64,000 bases of DNA from Litchfieldia salsa. Its GTDB lineage: Bacteria > Bacillota > Bacilli > Bacillales > Bacillaceae_L. Every line of letters begins with the position of its first letter. The first letter of the stretch is position 1. The stretch is taken from the NCBI RefSeq assembly GCF_900104555.1, contig NZ_FNJU01000002.1:124001-188000 (forward strand). Direction: 5' to 3'. Shown here piece after piece: positions 46,667 through 55,875 of the stretch. A program made the position numbers and the translations under genes. Under the pieces are notes generated by a model. That model was given only the letters and a program-made list of their open reading frames with translations. It made no database searches and was not told the DNA's origin.

Positions 46667-46769
46667 TTTATCTATACCTCCCTACAAAGTAGCAGTAGAT
46701 CGTGTTAATTACCTAATATCTGTATAGGTCCATATTATGCAGTGTATCAACCTAAAGGAACCTATACAT

Positions 46770-47858
46770 TTATGACAAATCTTTAATCACTTTATATAAT
46801 CTTTCTGCAGCATCTCTTATCCCTATCTCTGAAGACGATTTTTTCATTTCTTTTAAAACAACATCGTCTAGAAGAATTGAATCAATGTCCCTTAATAATA
46901 TTTCTCCAGAAAATTCATGCTCTAATCTTAAAATCGCAGCATTTTTATCACTTAATGACCTTGCATTTTTTTCTTGGTGATTGTTTGTAACATACGGACT
47001 AGGAATTAATATACTTGGAAGTCCAAGTGCTGTGATTTCAGCCAAAGTTGTTGCACCTGCACGAGCAACAATTAAATCTACACCCGAAAGAACCTCTGGC
47101 ATATTGTGAAGAAAGGGTTTGATGATCACATTATCAGGATTACCAACCTCATTAACTTTCTCAATCACTTTTTCATAGTGAACTTCACCTGTAACATATA
47201 ATACCTGATAATCTTTCTTGTCGACCTTATCTAACACTTCCAAGAATGCTTCATTAATCGGTTTTGCTCCCCTGCTTCCACCAACAATTAGAACCGACCT
47301 CATGTTAGGCTTTAAACCGACACTAAGCTTACCTGCTAACCCATCTTTTCCTAGCACTTCGGAAGCACGCGGATTACCAGTTAATACTACTTTTTCATTC
47401 GGGAAGAATTCTCTGGCGGCTTCAAAGCAAATTGCAACCTTATCCACATAACGGCTTAAAAATTTATTCGTTAATCCAGGTACACTATTTTGTTCATGGA
47501 TGACTGTTTTAACTTTTAATTTTGATGCAGCATATACAACCGGTCCACACACATACCCTCCAGTCCCAATGACTACATCAGGCTTGAATTCCTTTATGTA
47601 TCGTTTACTATTTGTGACACCTTTAAAGAACTTAGTGATAGTCTTAACATTATCAAGAGATAACTTCCTTTTAAAACCAGTAATATCTATTGTTTTAAAG
47701 GGAATACCGGCTCTTGTTACGATTTGACTCTCCAGCCCCTTTTCTGTGCCAATATATAAAAATTCCGCATTAGGATTTAACTTCTTAATTTCGTTAATTA
47801 ATGCTAAAGCGGGATAAATATGTCCACCCGTTCCTCCACCACTTACTAGAATTTTCAA
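46770..47858 (-). CDS. murG: UDP-GlcNAc:undecaprenyl-PP-MurNAc-pentapeptide GlcNAc transferase MurG
   Basis: This membrane-associated GT-B glycosyltransferase makes lipid II from lipid I. The 362-residue protein has the N-terminal glycine motif [37 protein letters not shown] and the donor-binding [16 protein letters not shown]. The start is TTG at 47858 with GGGGGAG 6 bases upstream. An upstream ATG at 47930 would add 24 residues that the family lacks. Confidence 0.96.
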   Translation of the reverse strand: MKILVSGGGTGGHIYPALALINEIKKLNPNAEFLYIGTEKGLESQIVTRAGIPFKTIDITGFKRKLSLDNVKTITKFFKGVTNSKRYIKEFKPDVVIGTGGYVCGPVVYAASKLKVKTVIHEQNSVPGLTNKFLSRYVDKVAICFEAAREFFPNEKVVLTGNPRASEVLGKDGLAGKLSVGLKPNMRSVLIVGGSRGAKPINEAFLEVLDKVDKKDYQVLYVTGEVHYEKVIEKVNEVGNPDNVIIKPFLHNMPEVLSGVDLIVARAGATTLAEITALGLPSILIPSPYVTNNHQEKNARSLSDKNAAILRLEHEFSGEILLRDIDSILLDDVVLKEMKKSSSEIGIRDAAERLYKVIKDLS

Positions 47859-47947
47859 ATCTAACTCCCCCAATATAAAAGAGTACCTAACCATTTCCTC
47901 TAATAATAGCTTATGCCTAACAGTACTCATTCATGTTTTCACAAAAG

Positions 47948-47976
47948 TTAAACCCTGTTCAATTAACAGGGTTTAA
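47948..47976 (-). terminator. Perfect hairpin between spoVE and murG
   Basis: TTAAACCCTGTT and AACAGGGTTTAA form a perfect 12-bp stem with a 5-base loop. The following T tract is short (CTTTTG). It lies 44 bases after the spoVE stop and would terminate or attenuate before murG. Confidence 0.55.
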
Positions 47977-48019
47977 TTCAAAGATATTATAACATGTTAA
48001 ACCTTACATTTACATTTTT

Positions 48020-49120
48020 TTAGTAACGGGCATATCTACTTATATTAAGTAATACTCCTACGGCGGCGAGCATTAAGGTCAATGATGACCCACCATAGCT
48101 TAGAAATGGAAGGGTGATGCCTGTAACAGGCATTAAACCAGTTACAACTCCCACGTTAATAATAACCTGAATAGCGATCATACCAATTATTCCGATTGCT
48201 AGAAAACTTCCGAATAAATCAGGGGCACCTAATGCAATTCTTACCCCTCTCCATAAGAGGAGACTAAATAAAAGAAGAACAAAAGAGCCACCAATAAACC
48301 CTAACTCTTCGGCTAAAATTGCATAAATAAAATCAGTTTGCGGTTCAGGAAGGTAAAAGAATTTCTGTCTACTTTGACCGAGACCTAGACCGAAGAGACC
48401 TCCAGGACCAATTGCATATAATGATTGTATAATTTGGAATCCACTACCTAAAGGATCTTCCCAAGGATTTAGAAACGACGTTATGCGTTTAATTCTATAA
48501 GGTGCTGACAAAATGAGTCCAACAAAACCTGCCACCCCTAGCATTCCAAGCATAACAAAGTGGCTTAATCTAGCTCCTGCTACAAATATCATGACAATAC
48601 AAGTACCTACCATAACTGTCCCAGTACCTAAATCAGGTTGAAGCATGATAATACCAAATGCTGTAAAAACCAATGACAATGAGGGAACGAGACCCTTTTT
48701 AAATGAAGTAATCATTTTCTGATTTTCAGATAGATACTTGGCCAGAAAAGCAATCATTGCTAGCTTCATGAATTCAGAAGGTTGTACTGAGAAAGCACCA
48801 ACACCTATCCAGCTCCTAGATCCATTCCTAACCATACCGACCCCTGGAATTAAAACTAAGATGAGAAGGACAAAGCATACAATAATGATGACCTTAGCCC
48901 AAGTTCTCCATGTCCAATAATCGACATTCATAATGAAAAACATTGCTAACACGCCTACACCAGCAAATAAAAGTTGGCGCTTAGCAAAAAAGAAGGAATC
49001 ATCAAACTTGTAGGTAGCCCATATTGCACTTGCACTATAGACCATAATTAAGCCAACAGTTAAAAGAGATAGGGTAATAACAACTAAAATAATATCTGGT
49101 GTTGATTTTTTGGTCGACAA
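48020..49120 (-). CDS. spoVE: SEDS-family protein SpoVE (spore cortex peptidoglycan polymerase)
   Basis: SpoVE is an FtsW/RodA relative needed for spore cortex synthesis, working with SpoVD. The 366-residue membrane protein has about 10 hydrophobic segments and SEDS motifs NGSRSWIGVGAFSVQPSEFMK, PYRIKRITSFLNPWEDPLG, and GLMPVTGITLPFLSYGGSS. The start is TTG at 49120 with GAGGTG upstream, which aligns with the B. subtilis N-terminus. It is encoded between murD and murG as in other spore formers; the vegetative FtsW lies elsewhere. Confidence 0.96.
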   Translation of the reverse strand: MSTKKSTPDIILVVITLSLLTVGLIMVYSASAIWATYKFDDSFFFAKRQLLFAGVGVLAMFFIMNVDYWTWRTWAKVIIIVCFVLLILVLIPGVGMVRNGSRSWIGVGAFSVQPSEFMKLAMIAFLAKYLSENQKMITSFKKGLVPSLSLVFTAFGIIMLQPDLGTGTVMVGTCIVMIFVAGARLSHFVMLGMLGVAGFVGLILSAPYRIKRITSFLNPWEDPLGSGFQIIQSLYAIGPGGLFGLGLGQSRQKFFYLPEPQTDFIYAILAEELGFIGGSFVLLLFSLLLWRGVRIALGAPDLFGSFLAIGIIGMIAIQVIINVGVVTGLMPVTGITLPFLSYGGSSLTLMLAAVGVLLNISRYARY

Positions 49121-49194
49121 TGCACACACCTCAACGTTCTTAAATTAAGAGCATGTGTTAAAAACGGTCTGAGTACTGCACGGTAAAGAGTAGC

Positions 49195-49217
49195 GCTGTT
49201 AAATGTGTCTTAACAGC
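49195..49217. repeat. Perfect inverted repeat between murD and spoVE
   Basis: GCTGTTAA and TTAACAGC are separated by 7 bases and lie 25 bases after the murD stop. There is no T tract, so it is not a typical terminator. It may be a protein-binding site or an RNA processing or stabilising hairpin. Confidence 0.5.
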
Positions 49218-49241
49218 TAAACCATTTATAAGACGAGCCCC

Positions 49242-50594
49242 TTACTTAAGCTTATGCACCGCGTTAATAAAAATGTCTCCTCTTTCTTCAAAAGTCTTAT
49301 ATTGATCCCAACTAGCACAAGCTGGTGATAACAATATAATATCCTTTTCAACAGACGTATCATATGCTTCTTGCACAGCTATTTCTACATTATCGACATG
49401 TTTTATTGTATCTATTCCAGCATCTTTACCCGCTTTACTTATTTTATCTGCCGTTTCACCAAAAACGATAAGCGTCTTTACATTCTTTAGTTCTGGAACT
49501 AACTCATCAAAATCATTCCCACGGTCTAGTCCTCCTGCAAGTAAGATAACAGGTTGATTAAAAGCTGAAATAGCCTTTTTTGTCGCAAGAATATTGGTTG
49601 CTTTTGAGTCATTATAAAATTTCCGATCTCTAACTGAGTCTACATACTGAAGACGGTGCTTCACACCCGTAAAAGTTTTTAACACTTGAACAATAGCCGT
49701 GTTATTCACATTCATAATCTTCGCTACCGCAACTGCTGCAAGTATATTTTCAAGATTATGCAGTCCTGGAAGTGCGATTGATGAAAGGTTTATGATCTCT
49801 TCTTGGTTAAAATAAAGCTTATCATTTTTTACATATGCACCTTGTTCTAGGACATCTTTCGTTGAAAATAAAACCTTTTTTCCTTTACTCTGTTGAGAAA
49901 TTCTCATAACCTCAAAATCATCTGCATTTATCACACTGTAATCTTGTTCAGTTTGATTTTTGAATATGCTTCCTTTCGCTTTCACATAATCTTCTTTCGT
50001 TCCATGATAGTCTAAATGTGCATCAAAGATATTAAGCAGAACCGAAACTTTAGGTGCAAAAGTCGGAATTCCCATTAACTGAAATGAAGATAACTCTGTC
50101 ACAATTACGTGATCGGTTTTTGCATTTTTAGCAACCTCACATGCCACGGTTCCTATATTTCCTGCTATTAAAGGATTTTTATTATCTTCATTCAACATCT
50201 CAAAAATCATTGTGGTTGTTGTTGTTTTTCCGTTTGAACCTGTAATTCCAATAAAGGGAGCATTTGTTAAGTGGTAGGCTATTTCTACCTCTGTAATCAC
50301 TTGAATGTCCTTTTCGATAGCTAGCTTAACAATTGGATTTGAATAAGGAATGCCTGGATTTTTTACAACAACGTCAAAATGGTCATCCAAAATTGAGACT
50401 GGATGACCTCCACATATTACCTTAATCCCCTTTGCTTCTAAGTTCTTTGCAGCATCGTTTTGTTCATAAGGCTTTTGGTCGTTTACAGTAACCTTTGCAC
50501 CAATACTATGTAATACTTCTGCAGCTGCAAATCCACTTTTAGCTAATCCGAGTACTAAAATCTTCTTATTTTGATATACTTCAATATTTTTCAA
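49242..50594 (-). CDS. murD: UDP-N-acetylmuramoyl-L-alanine:D-glutamate ligase
   Basis: This cytoplasmic Mur ligase adds D-Glu. The 450 residues have an N-terminal UDP-binding Rossmann domain ([17 protein letters not shown]), ATPase P-loop [13 protein letters not shown], the central His ([12 protein letters not shown]) and the C-terminal domain starting near residue 300 ([11 protein letters not shown]). It begins directly after mraY. Confidence 0.97.
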   Translation of the reverse strand: MKNIEVYQNKKILVLGLAKSGFAAAEVLHSIGAKVTVNDQKPYEQNDAAKNLEAKGIKVICGGHPVSILDDHFDVVVKNPGIPYSNPIVKLAIEKDIQVITEVEIAYHLTNAPFIGITGSNGKTTTTTMIFEMLNEDNKNPLIAGNIGTVACEVAKNAKTDHVIVTELSSFQLMGIPTFAPKVSVLLNIFDAHLDYHGTKEDYVKAKGSIFKNQTEQDYSVINADDFEVMRISQQSKGKKVLFSTKDVLEQGAYVKNDKLYFNQEEIINLSSIALPGLHNLENILAAVAVAKIMNVNNTAIVQVLKTFTGVKHRLQYVDSVRDRKFYNDSKATNILATKKAISAFNQPVILLAGGLDRGNDFDELVPELKNVKTLIVFGETADKISKAGKDAGIDTIKHVDNVEIAVQEAYDTSVEKDIILLSPACASWDQYKTFEERGDIFINAVHKLK

Positions 50595-51572
50595 TTAGAT
50601 CCACACCTCTATATAGATTCCGAGTATGGCTAACAGTAAACCAACACTCCAAAAAGTTACAACAATTCTCCATTCATTCCAACCTACTAATTCATAGTGA
50701 TGGTGTAATGGACTCATTTTAAAAACACGTCTTCCAGTCGTTTTGAAAGAGATCACTTGGATGATAACAGATAGTGTCTCAATCACAAACACACCACCAA
50801 TAATAATTAACAGTATTTCAAGCTTTGTTAAAATGGCAACTGTCGCAATTGCACCTCCAAGTGCAAGTGAACCAGTATCACCCATAAAGACCTTCGCAGG
50901 ATGCGCGTTAAAAACGAGGAAGCCTAGCACAGCACCCACTACTGCTACAGAGAAAATAGCAACCTCATATTCTGACTGGTACCAAGCTAAAACGGTAAAA
51001 GCACCAAATGCAATGGCAGCAGTTCCTGAAACTAGACCATCTAAACCATCTGTTAAATTTACTGCATTAGAAAACCCTACCAACCAAAATACAATGAATA
51101 GCACATAAAAAATACCTAAATCAATTCCATAATCGATTCCTGGGATGCTTACAACTGTCGAAAAATCATTTTGTTTAAAAATAATATAGAAAATGATTGA
51201 AATAACGATTTGTCCAAGTAGTTTTTGCATAGAAGTTAAACCAAGATTACGTTTCATGACAACTTTAATAAAATCGTCTAAAAACCCTAATAATCCAAAC
51301 CCTACTGTAACCAAGAGTAACAATAACGTCTTTGCTGTAATCTCTTCACTGAATCTCCCATTCATCACCAAGGTTGTAATGATAATAGAAAGTAAGATAA
51401 TTACTCCGCCCATCGTCGGTGTTCCGGATTTTTTTTGGTGTGATTTAGGACCTTCTTCTCTTATACTTTGCCCAAATTTAAGTCTTCTTAGGAAGGGAAT
51501 AAACACAGGTGATAAAATCACACAAATGAAAAAGCCTAGAAAGATTGTAAATAGGATCACTTGTTCATTCAT
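50595..51572 (-). CDS. mraY: Phospho-MurNAc-pentapeptide translocase MraY
   Basis: This integral membrane enzyme transfers phospho-MurNAc-pentapeptide to undecaprenyl phosphate to form lipid I. The 325-residue protein shows about 10 helices and the motifs [13 protein letters not shown], the Asp pair in [33 protein letters not shown] and [12 protein letters not shown]. The start ATG overlaps the stop of the upstream small gene as TAATG, with GGAGGGG before it, so translation depends on that gene. Confidence 0.97.
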   Translation of the reverse strand: MNEQVILFTIFLGFFICVILSPVFIPFLRRLKFGQSIREEGPKSHQKKSGTPTMGGVIILLSIIITTLVMNGRFSEEITAKTLLLLLVTVGFGLLGFLDDFIKVVMKRNLGLTSMQKLLGQIVISIIFYIIFKQNDFSTVVSIPGIDYGIDLGIFYVLFIVFWLVGFSNAVNLTDGLDGLVSGTAAIAFGAFTVLAWYQSEYEVAIFSVAVVGAVLGFLVFNAHPAKVFMGDTGSLALGGAIATVAILTKLEILLIIIGGVFVIETLSVIIQVISFKTTGRRVFKMSPLHHHYELVGWNEWRIVVTFWSVGLLLAILGIYIEVWI

Positions 51573-52039
51573 TACGATTCCCCTCCTTTCCTTTTATTTC
51601 TACTATCTTCAACCTTCTTTTTTAATTCATTTATTTGATTGATTACAGCACTATCATATGTGTTTCCTTTGTCAATATGAGTATTTCCATAAGAAAGAGA
51701 AATTCTTGTTTCAATATCATCACCTATCTCTTCTTCTTTCTTTTCACAAAATTCAATAACATTTTGTATAGCTGCTACTGGATTTACTACGATGAAAAGA
51801 GGAAAATGATTCGGAAGGAACCTAGGAATGTGGGATTCTTTTTTCCAAAGCGCGCCAATAGCTCCATTATATAATGCTGTCTTTAACTCTTCTTCTTGAT
51901 TTTTATCACTAAGAGAAATAAATAGCCCTTTATTTACCTTCTGATCAGGATCAATGAATACCTCCTTAAACAGAATTTGATTATCAGGAATCCCTTTTGT
52001 TTCTGTAAATAAAGATTGCAAATCACTATAAGTCAACAC
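51572..52039 (-). CDS. Stand-alone MurE/MurF N-terminal-domain-like protein of unknown function
   Basis: This 155-residue reading frame lies between murE and mraY, where murF stands in most bacteria. Residues about 20-110 follow the pattern of the Mur-ligase N-terminal UDP-binding domain: a beta segment [10 protein letters not shown] where MurE has the DSR motif, KGLFISL as in GxLFFCI, then [14 protein letters not shown] as in [14 protein letters not shown], then [16 protein letters not shown] as in the strand-helix that ends the domain. The P-loop GTNGKT, ATP domain and glutamate-binding domain are absent. Residues 130-155 are a charged coil ([17 protein letters not shown]). It starts 2 bases after murE and overlaps mraY. 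It lacks the catalytic parts; it could be a murF remnant or a binding/regulatory protein. Confidence 0.72.
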   Translation of the reverse strand: MLTYSDLQSLFTETKGIPDNQILFKEVFIDPDQKVNKGLFISLSDKNQEEELKTALYNGAIGALWKKESHIPRFLPNHFPLFIVVNPVAAIQNVIEFCEKKEEEIGDDIETRISLSYGNTHIDKGNTYDSAVINQINELKKKVEDSRNKRKGGES

Positions 52040-52041
52040 AG

Positions 52042-53508
52042 TCAGTTCAACTCCTTAATTGCCTCTAAAGCAACAAGGCGATCATCGAAGTTATCTATTT
52101 TATCGCCAATAATTTGATATGTTTCATGTCCTTTTCCAGCGATAATGATAATATCATCTTCTTTAGCATGTGATATTGCATATTTAATGGCCTCTTTACG
52201 ATCAACCAATGATACATACGCTTGACCTTGAACACCTTCTTCCATGTCCTGAAGAATAGCCTCAGGCTTTTCAGATCGAGGATTGTCAGAAGTGAAAATT
52301 GATAAGTCGGCATGGTCTACAGAAATTTTTGCCATTAATGGCCTTTTCGAACGGTCTCTATCACCACCACATCCAACTACAACAATCGTTCTTCCTTTTG
52401 CCAATTGATTAACAGTTGTTAACACATTTTCCAAACTATCTGGTGTATGTGCATAATCTACAACAACGGTGAAGTCTTGGCCACCATTCACAACTTCAAA
52501 CCTTCCAGCTATTCCATCTATTTCTCCAAAAGATGAAATAATTTGCCCTAGAGGTATTCCTGATACTAAACAAGCAGTAATTGATGCTAAGACATTGTAA
52601 ACACTAAATTTACCAATCAGTTTCATTGAAACTGACTGACTTTCAAATGGAGTAATCAACTCGAAGGTTGTTCCAGTAGAAGTCATTCTTATGTTTTTAG
52701 CCATGATATCACTTTTTGTATGAATTCCGTATGTAATAATGGTAGCCGCTGTGCTTTTACTATACTCCCCTGAGGCAGGATCATCAGCATTTAAAATAGC
52801 GAATTTAGGTTTCTTATGATTAAACGAGTTACCTAACCCCGAAAATAATAAGCCTTTTGCATGTCGATATTCGTCCATTGATTGGTGATAATCTAAATGA
52901 TCTTGAGTTAAGTTCGTAAATACTGCAACATCAAAATCACAGCCATGAACACGCCCTAAATCTAAAGCATGTGATGAAACCTCCATAATAGCCGTTTCCA
53001 CATTTGCCTCTACCATTTGGTGAAATGTCTTTTGAAGTGTTAGAGATTCCGGAGTTGTATTCTTAACATCTAGAGTTTCTTCTCCAATCTTCATGTACAT
53101 TGTTCCTATAAGACCTGTCTTCTGTCCATAATCATTACAAATTTTATCTATTATATGTGTTGTAGATGTCTTACCATTTGTTCCTGTTACACCTATTAGA
53201 TGAAGTTTCTGTGTAGGTTGTTTATAGAAGGCATCAGATAAAACTGCCATCACTCTCTTAGAATTCTTTACCCTGATCGTAGGAATACTAACGTTCACTT
53301 CTTTTTCGACGACTAATGCGACTGCACCATTTTCTTCGGCTTGCTTCGCATAATCGTGACCGTCCACAGTATACCCTTCAATACAAAAAAACAGACTGCC
53401 TTCCGTAACATTGCGTGAATCCATCTCAAGTGAAGTAATTACTGGATTTTCTTCAACATTCGGTATAAATTCATGTAAATAAGCGAGTAACGCTTTTAAT
53501 TGCATCAT
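52042..53508 (-). CDS. murE: UDP-MurNAc-tripeptide synthetase (meso-DAP adding)
   Basis: This Mur ligase adds the third residue of the stem peptide. The 488 residues carry N-domain motifs [21 protein letters not shown]-loop [28 protein letters not shown], and the substrate motif DNPR in [13 protein letters not shown], which indicates meso-diaminopimelate. The ATG at 53508 was chosen for spacing to the GAGAGGAA ribosome site; ATGs at 53514 and 53505 are adjacent alternatives. The 318 bases upstream to spoVD are AT-rich with a terminator and no gene. Confidence 0.96.
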   Translation of the reverse strand: MMQLKALLAYLHEFIPNVEENPVITSLEMDSRNVTEGSLFFCIEGYTVDGHDYAKQAEENGAVALVVEKEVNVSIPTIRVKNSKRVMAVLSDAFYKQPTQKLHLIGVTGTNGKTSTTHIIDKICNDYGQKTGLIGTMYMKIGEETLDVKNTTPESLTLQKTFHQMVEANVETAIMEVSSHALDLGRVHGCDFDVAVFTNLTQDHLDYHQSMDEYRHAKGLLFSGLGNSFNHKKPKFAILNADDPASGEYSKSTAATIITYGIHTKSDIMAKNIRMTSTGTTFELITPFESQSVSMKLIGKFSVYNVLASITACLVSGIPLGQIISSFGEIDGIAGRFEVVNGGQDFTVVVDYAHTPDSLENVLTTVNQLAKGRTIVVVGCGGDRDRSKRPLMAKISVDHADLSIFTSDNPRSEKPEAILQDMEEGVQGQAYVSLVDRKEAIKYAISHAKEDDIIIIAGKGHETYQIIGDKIDNFDDRLVALEAIKELN

Positions 53509-53783
53509 TACCATTTCCTCTCAAAAAAAAATACAAAAGATACTTTCCAAAATTACATATTACGATAAATTCTTAATTTCTGTCTATAGGATACCTTACG
53601 TAATTTATTATCTTTATAAGTACGTAAACACTCGATTTTGAATAAAGTTATTTTGTATATGAAAAAATATCCCCAATTGCTATTGTAATGATAGATTGTA
53701 TAATTGTAAATTATCCTGAACAAATAATCGAACTAATCTTACACAAAAATTTGTTTCTTATCTAGCAATTACTGAGAATTATA

Positions 53784-53822
53784 GAAAAAGAAGCCCATAG
53801 GTCAACCCTATAGACTTTTTTT
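53784..53822 (-). terminator. spoVD terminator
   Basis: AAGTCTATAGG and CCTATGGGCTT pair along 11 positions (three G-U) with a 5-base loop, followed by TCTTTTT. It overlaps the space just after the spoVD stop. The remaining 270 bases up to murE are AT-rich; I see no gene and no confident promoter. Confidence 0.75.
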
Positions 53823-53826
53823 ATTT

Positions 53827-55764
53827 CTACTCTCCTCCTTGTTGTTTCTCGTCTCCTAACAGAATCCTTAAAGGTGTGCCTTGTTCAACCTTCTCACCAG
53901 GATTAGGCGCTTGATCGATAACAACACTTCCATCACCACTCATCTCGATCTTCAAATCAACTAATTGTTGCGCAAGCTCACTTTTACTTAGCCCAATCAC
54001 ATTCGGTACTGAAATTAATTGAGGGTCAAGCCAAGTCGTCTTCTTTTCGATTTGATTTTCTCTTGGTTTAACTCCTATCGCACGTAATGAGTCTTCCATA
54101 ATATTTCCGACGATTGGAGCTGCTACTACACCACCAAATTGTACTGTGCCTTTAGGATTATCTACTGCTAAATAAACCACTAGCTCTGGATCATCTGCCG
54201 GCGCGAACCCAATGAAGGATACAACATGGTTATTCTCTAAATATCTACCACCTTGGGCTTTTTGGGCAGTCCCTGTTTTGCCCCCCACCCGATATCCTTC
54301 TACAAACGCCCCTCTTCCTGTTCCTAAGGCAACTACACTTTCTAGAGCATATCTAATTTCTTCAGATGTTTCTTCAGAGATAATTCTGCCTTTTGGCTGA
54401 GGTTCAGTTTTACTGACTACTTCACCAGTGATTGGATCAACCCATTCTTTAGCAATATATGGAGTATAAAGGATTCCTCCGTTAACAGCTGCTGCTACAG
54501 CAGCAACCTGTTGTATTGGTGTAACAGATACACCTTGACCAAAAGCAGTAGTTGCTTGCTCTACAGGACCGACACGATCAAGATTAAATAAGATCCCTTT
54601 CCCTTCACCTTGAAGGTCAATCCCTGTCTTTTGTCCAAATCCAAAGTCTTTTATATACTTAAATAACATGTCTTTCCCAAGTCTTTCCCCTAACTCAACA
54701 AAACCTGGGTTACAAGAATTCTGTACAACTTCTAAGAAAGTCTGATGACCATGGCCACCACGTTTCCAACATTTCAATCGTGCATTAGCAACTTTTACAA
54801 AACCAGGATCATTGAACTCGTCTTTTGTAAGGTCAACCTTTCCTTCCTCAAGTGCGGCAGCTAGTGTAATGATTTTAAAAGTTGATCCTGGCTCATATGA
54901 GCTCCAGATTGGCAGATTTCGGTTATAAATATCTGGTGATACATTCCTGAAATTTGCAGGATCATAGTCAGGACGACTAGACATTGCTAAAATTTCTCCT
55001 GTCTTAGGATTCATCGCTATAGCAATAATTGCATCGGGGTTATATGTCGCTTCCGCATTATCTAGTTCTCTTTCGATAATTGTTTGAACACGGGTGTCAA
55101 TGGTTAAATTTAAATTTAAACCATCCTTAGGAGGGGTGTAATCATCTGCAATATCAGGAATTCTTTGTCCTTTTGCACTTGCATAAAATTTAACACTTCC
55201 TCTTTCTCCCTTTAGTTCATCATCGTAATAAAGTTCAAGACCTGTCAACCCTTGATTATCTATACCTGCAAACCCAAGTACATGGGATAAATAACTCCCA
55301 AACGGATAATGCCTTATTGAATCTTCAGCAATGTAAACGCCCTTTAAGCCCAGAGCACGAATTTCCTTTGCCTTCTCATGCGAGATTTTTCTACCCTCTG
55401 GATTAATCCGTTCTATATTTACTCTTTTGGTAACATGTTTATATGCTTCTTCTTTTGACATATTTAAAATCGCAGCTAGTTGCTCAGCGGCTTCTGCTGG
55501 ATCTTCAATTTGCCTTGGTACAACCAGTACAGAAGGGGCACTTTGATTTGTTGCTAATGGGACACCGTTGCGATCTAGTATTTCTCCACGTTCCGGCTCA
55601 AATGGAATATCTCTACTCCAGGAATCCTCTGCCAGTGCAGTTAGCTTATTTCCAATAAAGAATTGAACATACCCTAATCTAATATCAATAATTAAGAAAA
55701 TAAGGAAACCAAATAGTAATACAGTTGCTAATCTTTTTCTTACAGTAACATTTGAGACCCGCAT
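53827..55764 (-). CDS. spoVD: Sporulation-specific class B penicillin-binding protein SpoVD
   Basis: SpoVD is the transpeptidase partner of SpoVE in cortex synthesis. The 645-residue protein has an N-terminal anchor helix (residues 11-30), a PBP dimerisation domain, and a transpeptidase domain with STFK (Ser294), SCN (VQNSCNPGF) and KTGT (VGGKTGTAQ). A single PASTA domain (SVPNVIGLSKSELAQQLV) is at the C-terminus, as in B. subtilis (646). It is flanked by terminators on both sides, consistent with separate expression in the mother cell. Confidence 0.96.
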   Translation of the reverse strand: MRVSNVTVRKRLATVLLFGFLIFLIIDIRLGYVQFFIGNKLTALAEDSWSRDIPFEPERGEILDRNGVPLATNQSAPSVLVVPRQIEDPAEAAEQLAAILNMSKEEAYKHVTKRVNIERINPEGRKISHEKAKEIRALGLKGVYIAEDSIRHYPFGSYLSHVLGFAGIDNQGLTGLELYYDDELKGERGSVKFYASAKGQRIPDIADDYTPPKDGLNLNLTIDTRVQTIIERELDNAEATYNPDAIIAIAMNPKTGEILAMSSRPDYDPANFRNVSPDIYNRNLPIWSSYEPGSTFKIITLAAALEEGKVDLTKDEFNDPGFVKVANARLKCWKRGGHGHQTFLEVVQNSCNPGFVELGERLGKDMLFKYIKDFGFGQKTGIDLQGEGKGILFNLDRVGPVEQATTAFGQGVSVTPIQQVAAVAAAVNGGILYTPYIAKEWVDPITGEVVSKTEPQPKGRIISEETSEEIRYALESVVALGTGRGAFVEGYRVGGKTGTAQKAQGGRYLENNHVVSFIGFAPADDPELVVYLAVDNPKGTVQFGGVVAAPIVGNIMEDSLRAIGVKPRENQIEKKTTWLDPQLISVPNVIGLSKSELAQQLVDLKIEMSGDGSVVIDQAPNPGEKVEQGTPLRILLGDEKQQGGE

Positions 55765-55797
55765 ATAGTAGAACCTCCCTTTAATCTAGGCTCGTTC

Positions 55798-55840
55798 CAA
55801 TATATGCTTGTACCTTTAGTCATAGAACATTAAAAAAAGC
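55798..55840 (-). promoter_or_regulatory. Weak candidate sigma-E promoter upstream of spoVD
   Basis: The minus strand has CATATATT (plus 55799-55806), similar to the sigma-E -10 CATACAMT, about 35 bases before the spoVD start region. The -35 side is unclear. It is given because spoVD depends on sigma-E in B. subtilis. Confidence 0.3.
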
Positions 55841-55846
55841 CTAAAA

Positions 55847-55872
55847 AAAACAACACATGAAAGTGTTGCTTT
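55847..55872 (-). terminator. pbpB terminator
   Basis: GCAACAC and GTGTTGT form a stem with a 6-base TTTCAT loop followed by a run of eight T, just after the pbpB stop. Confidence 0.8.
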
Positions 55873-55875
55873 AAA

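Noticed and set aside
51572-52039. Reading the small dcw gene as a complete MurF
   Set aside because: It is one third of the length and lacks the P-loop and C-terminal domain, so it cannot catalyse the MurF reaction.
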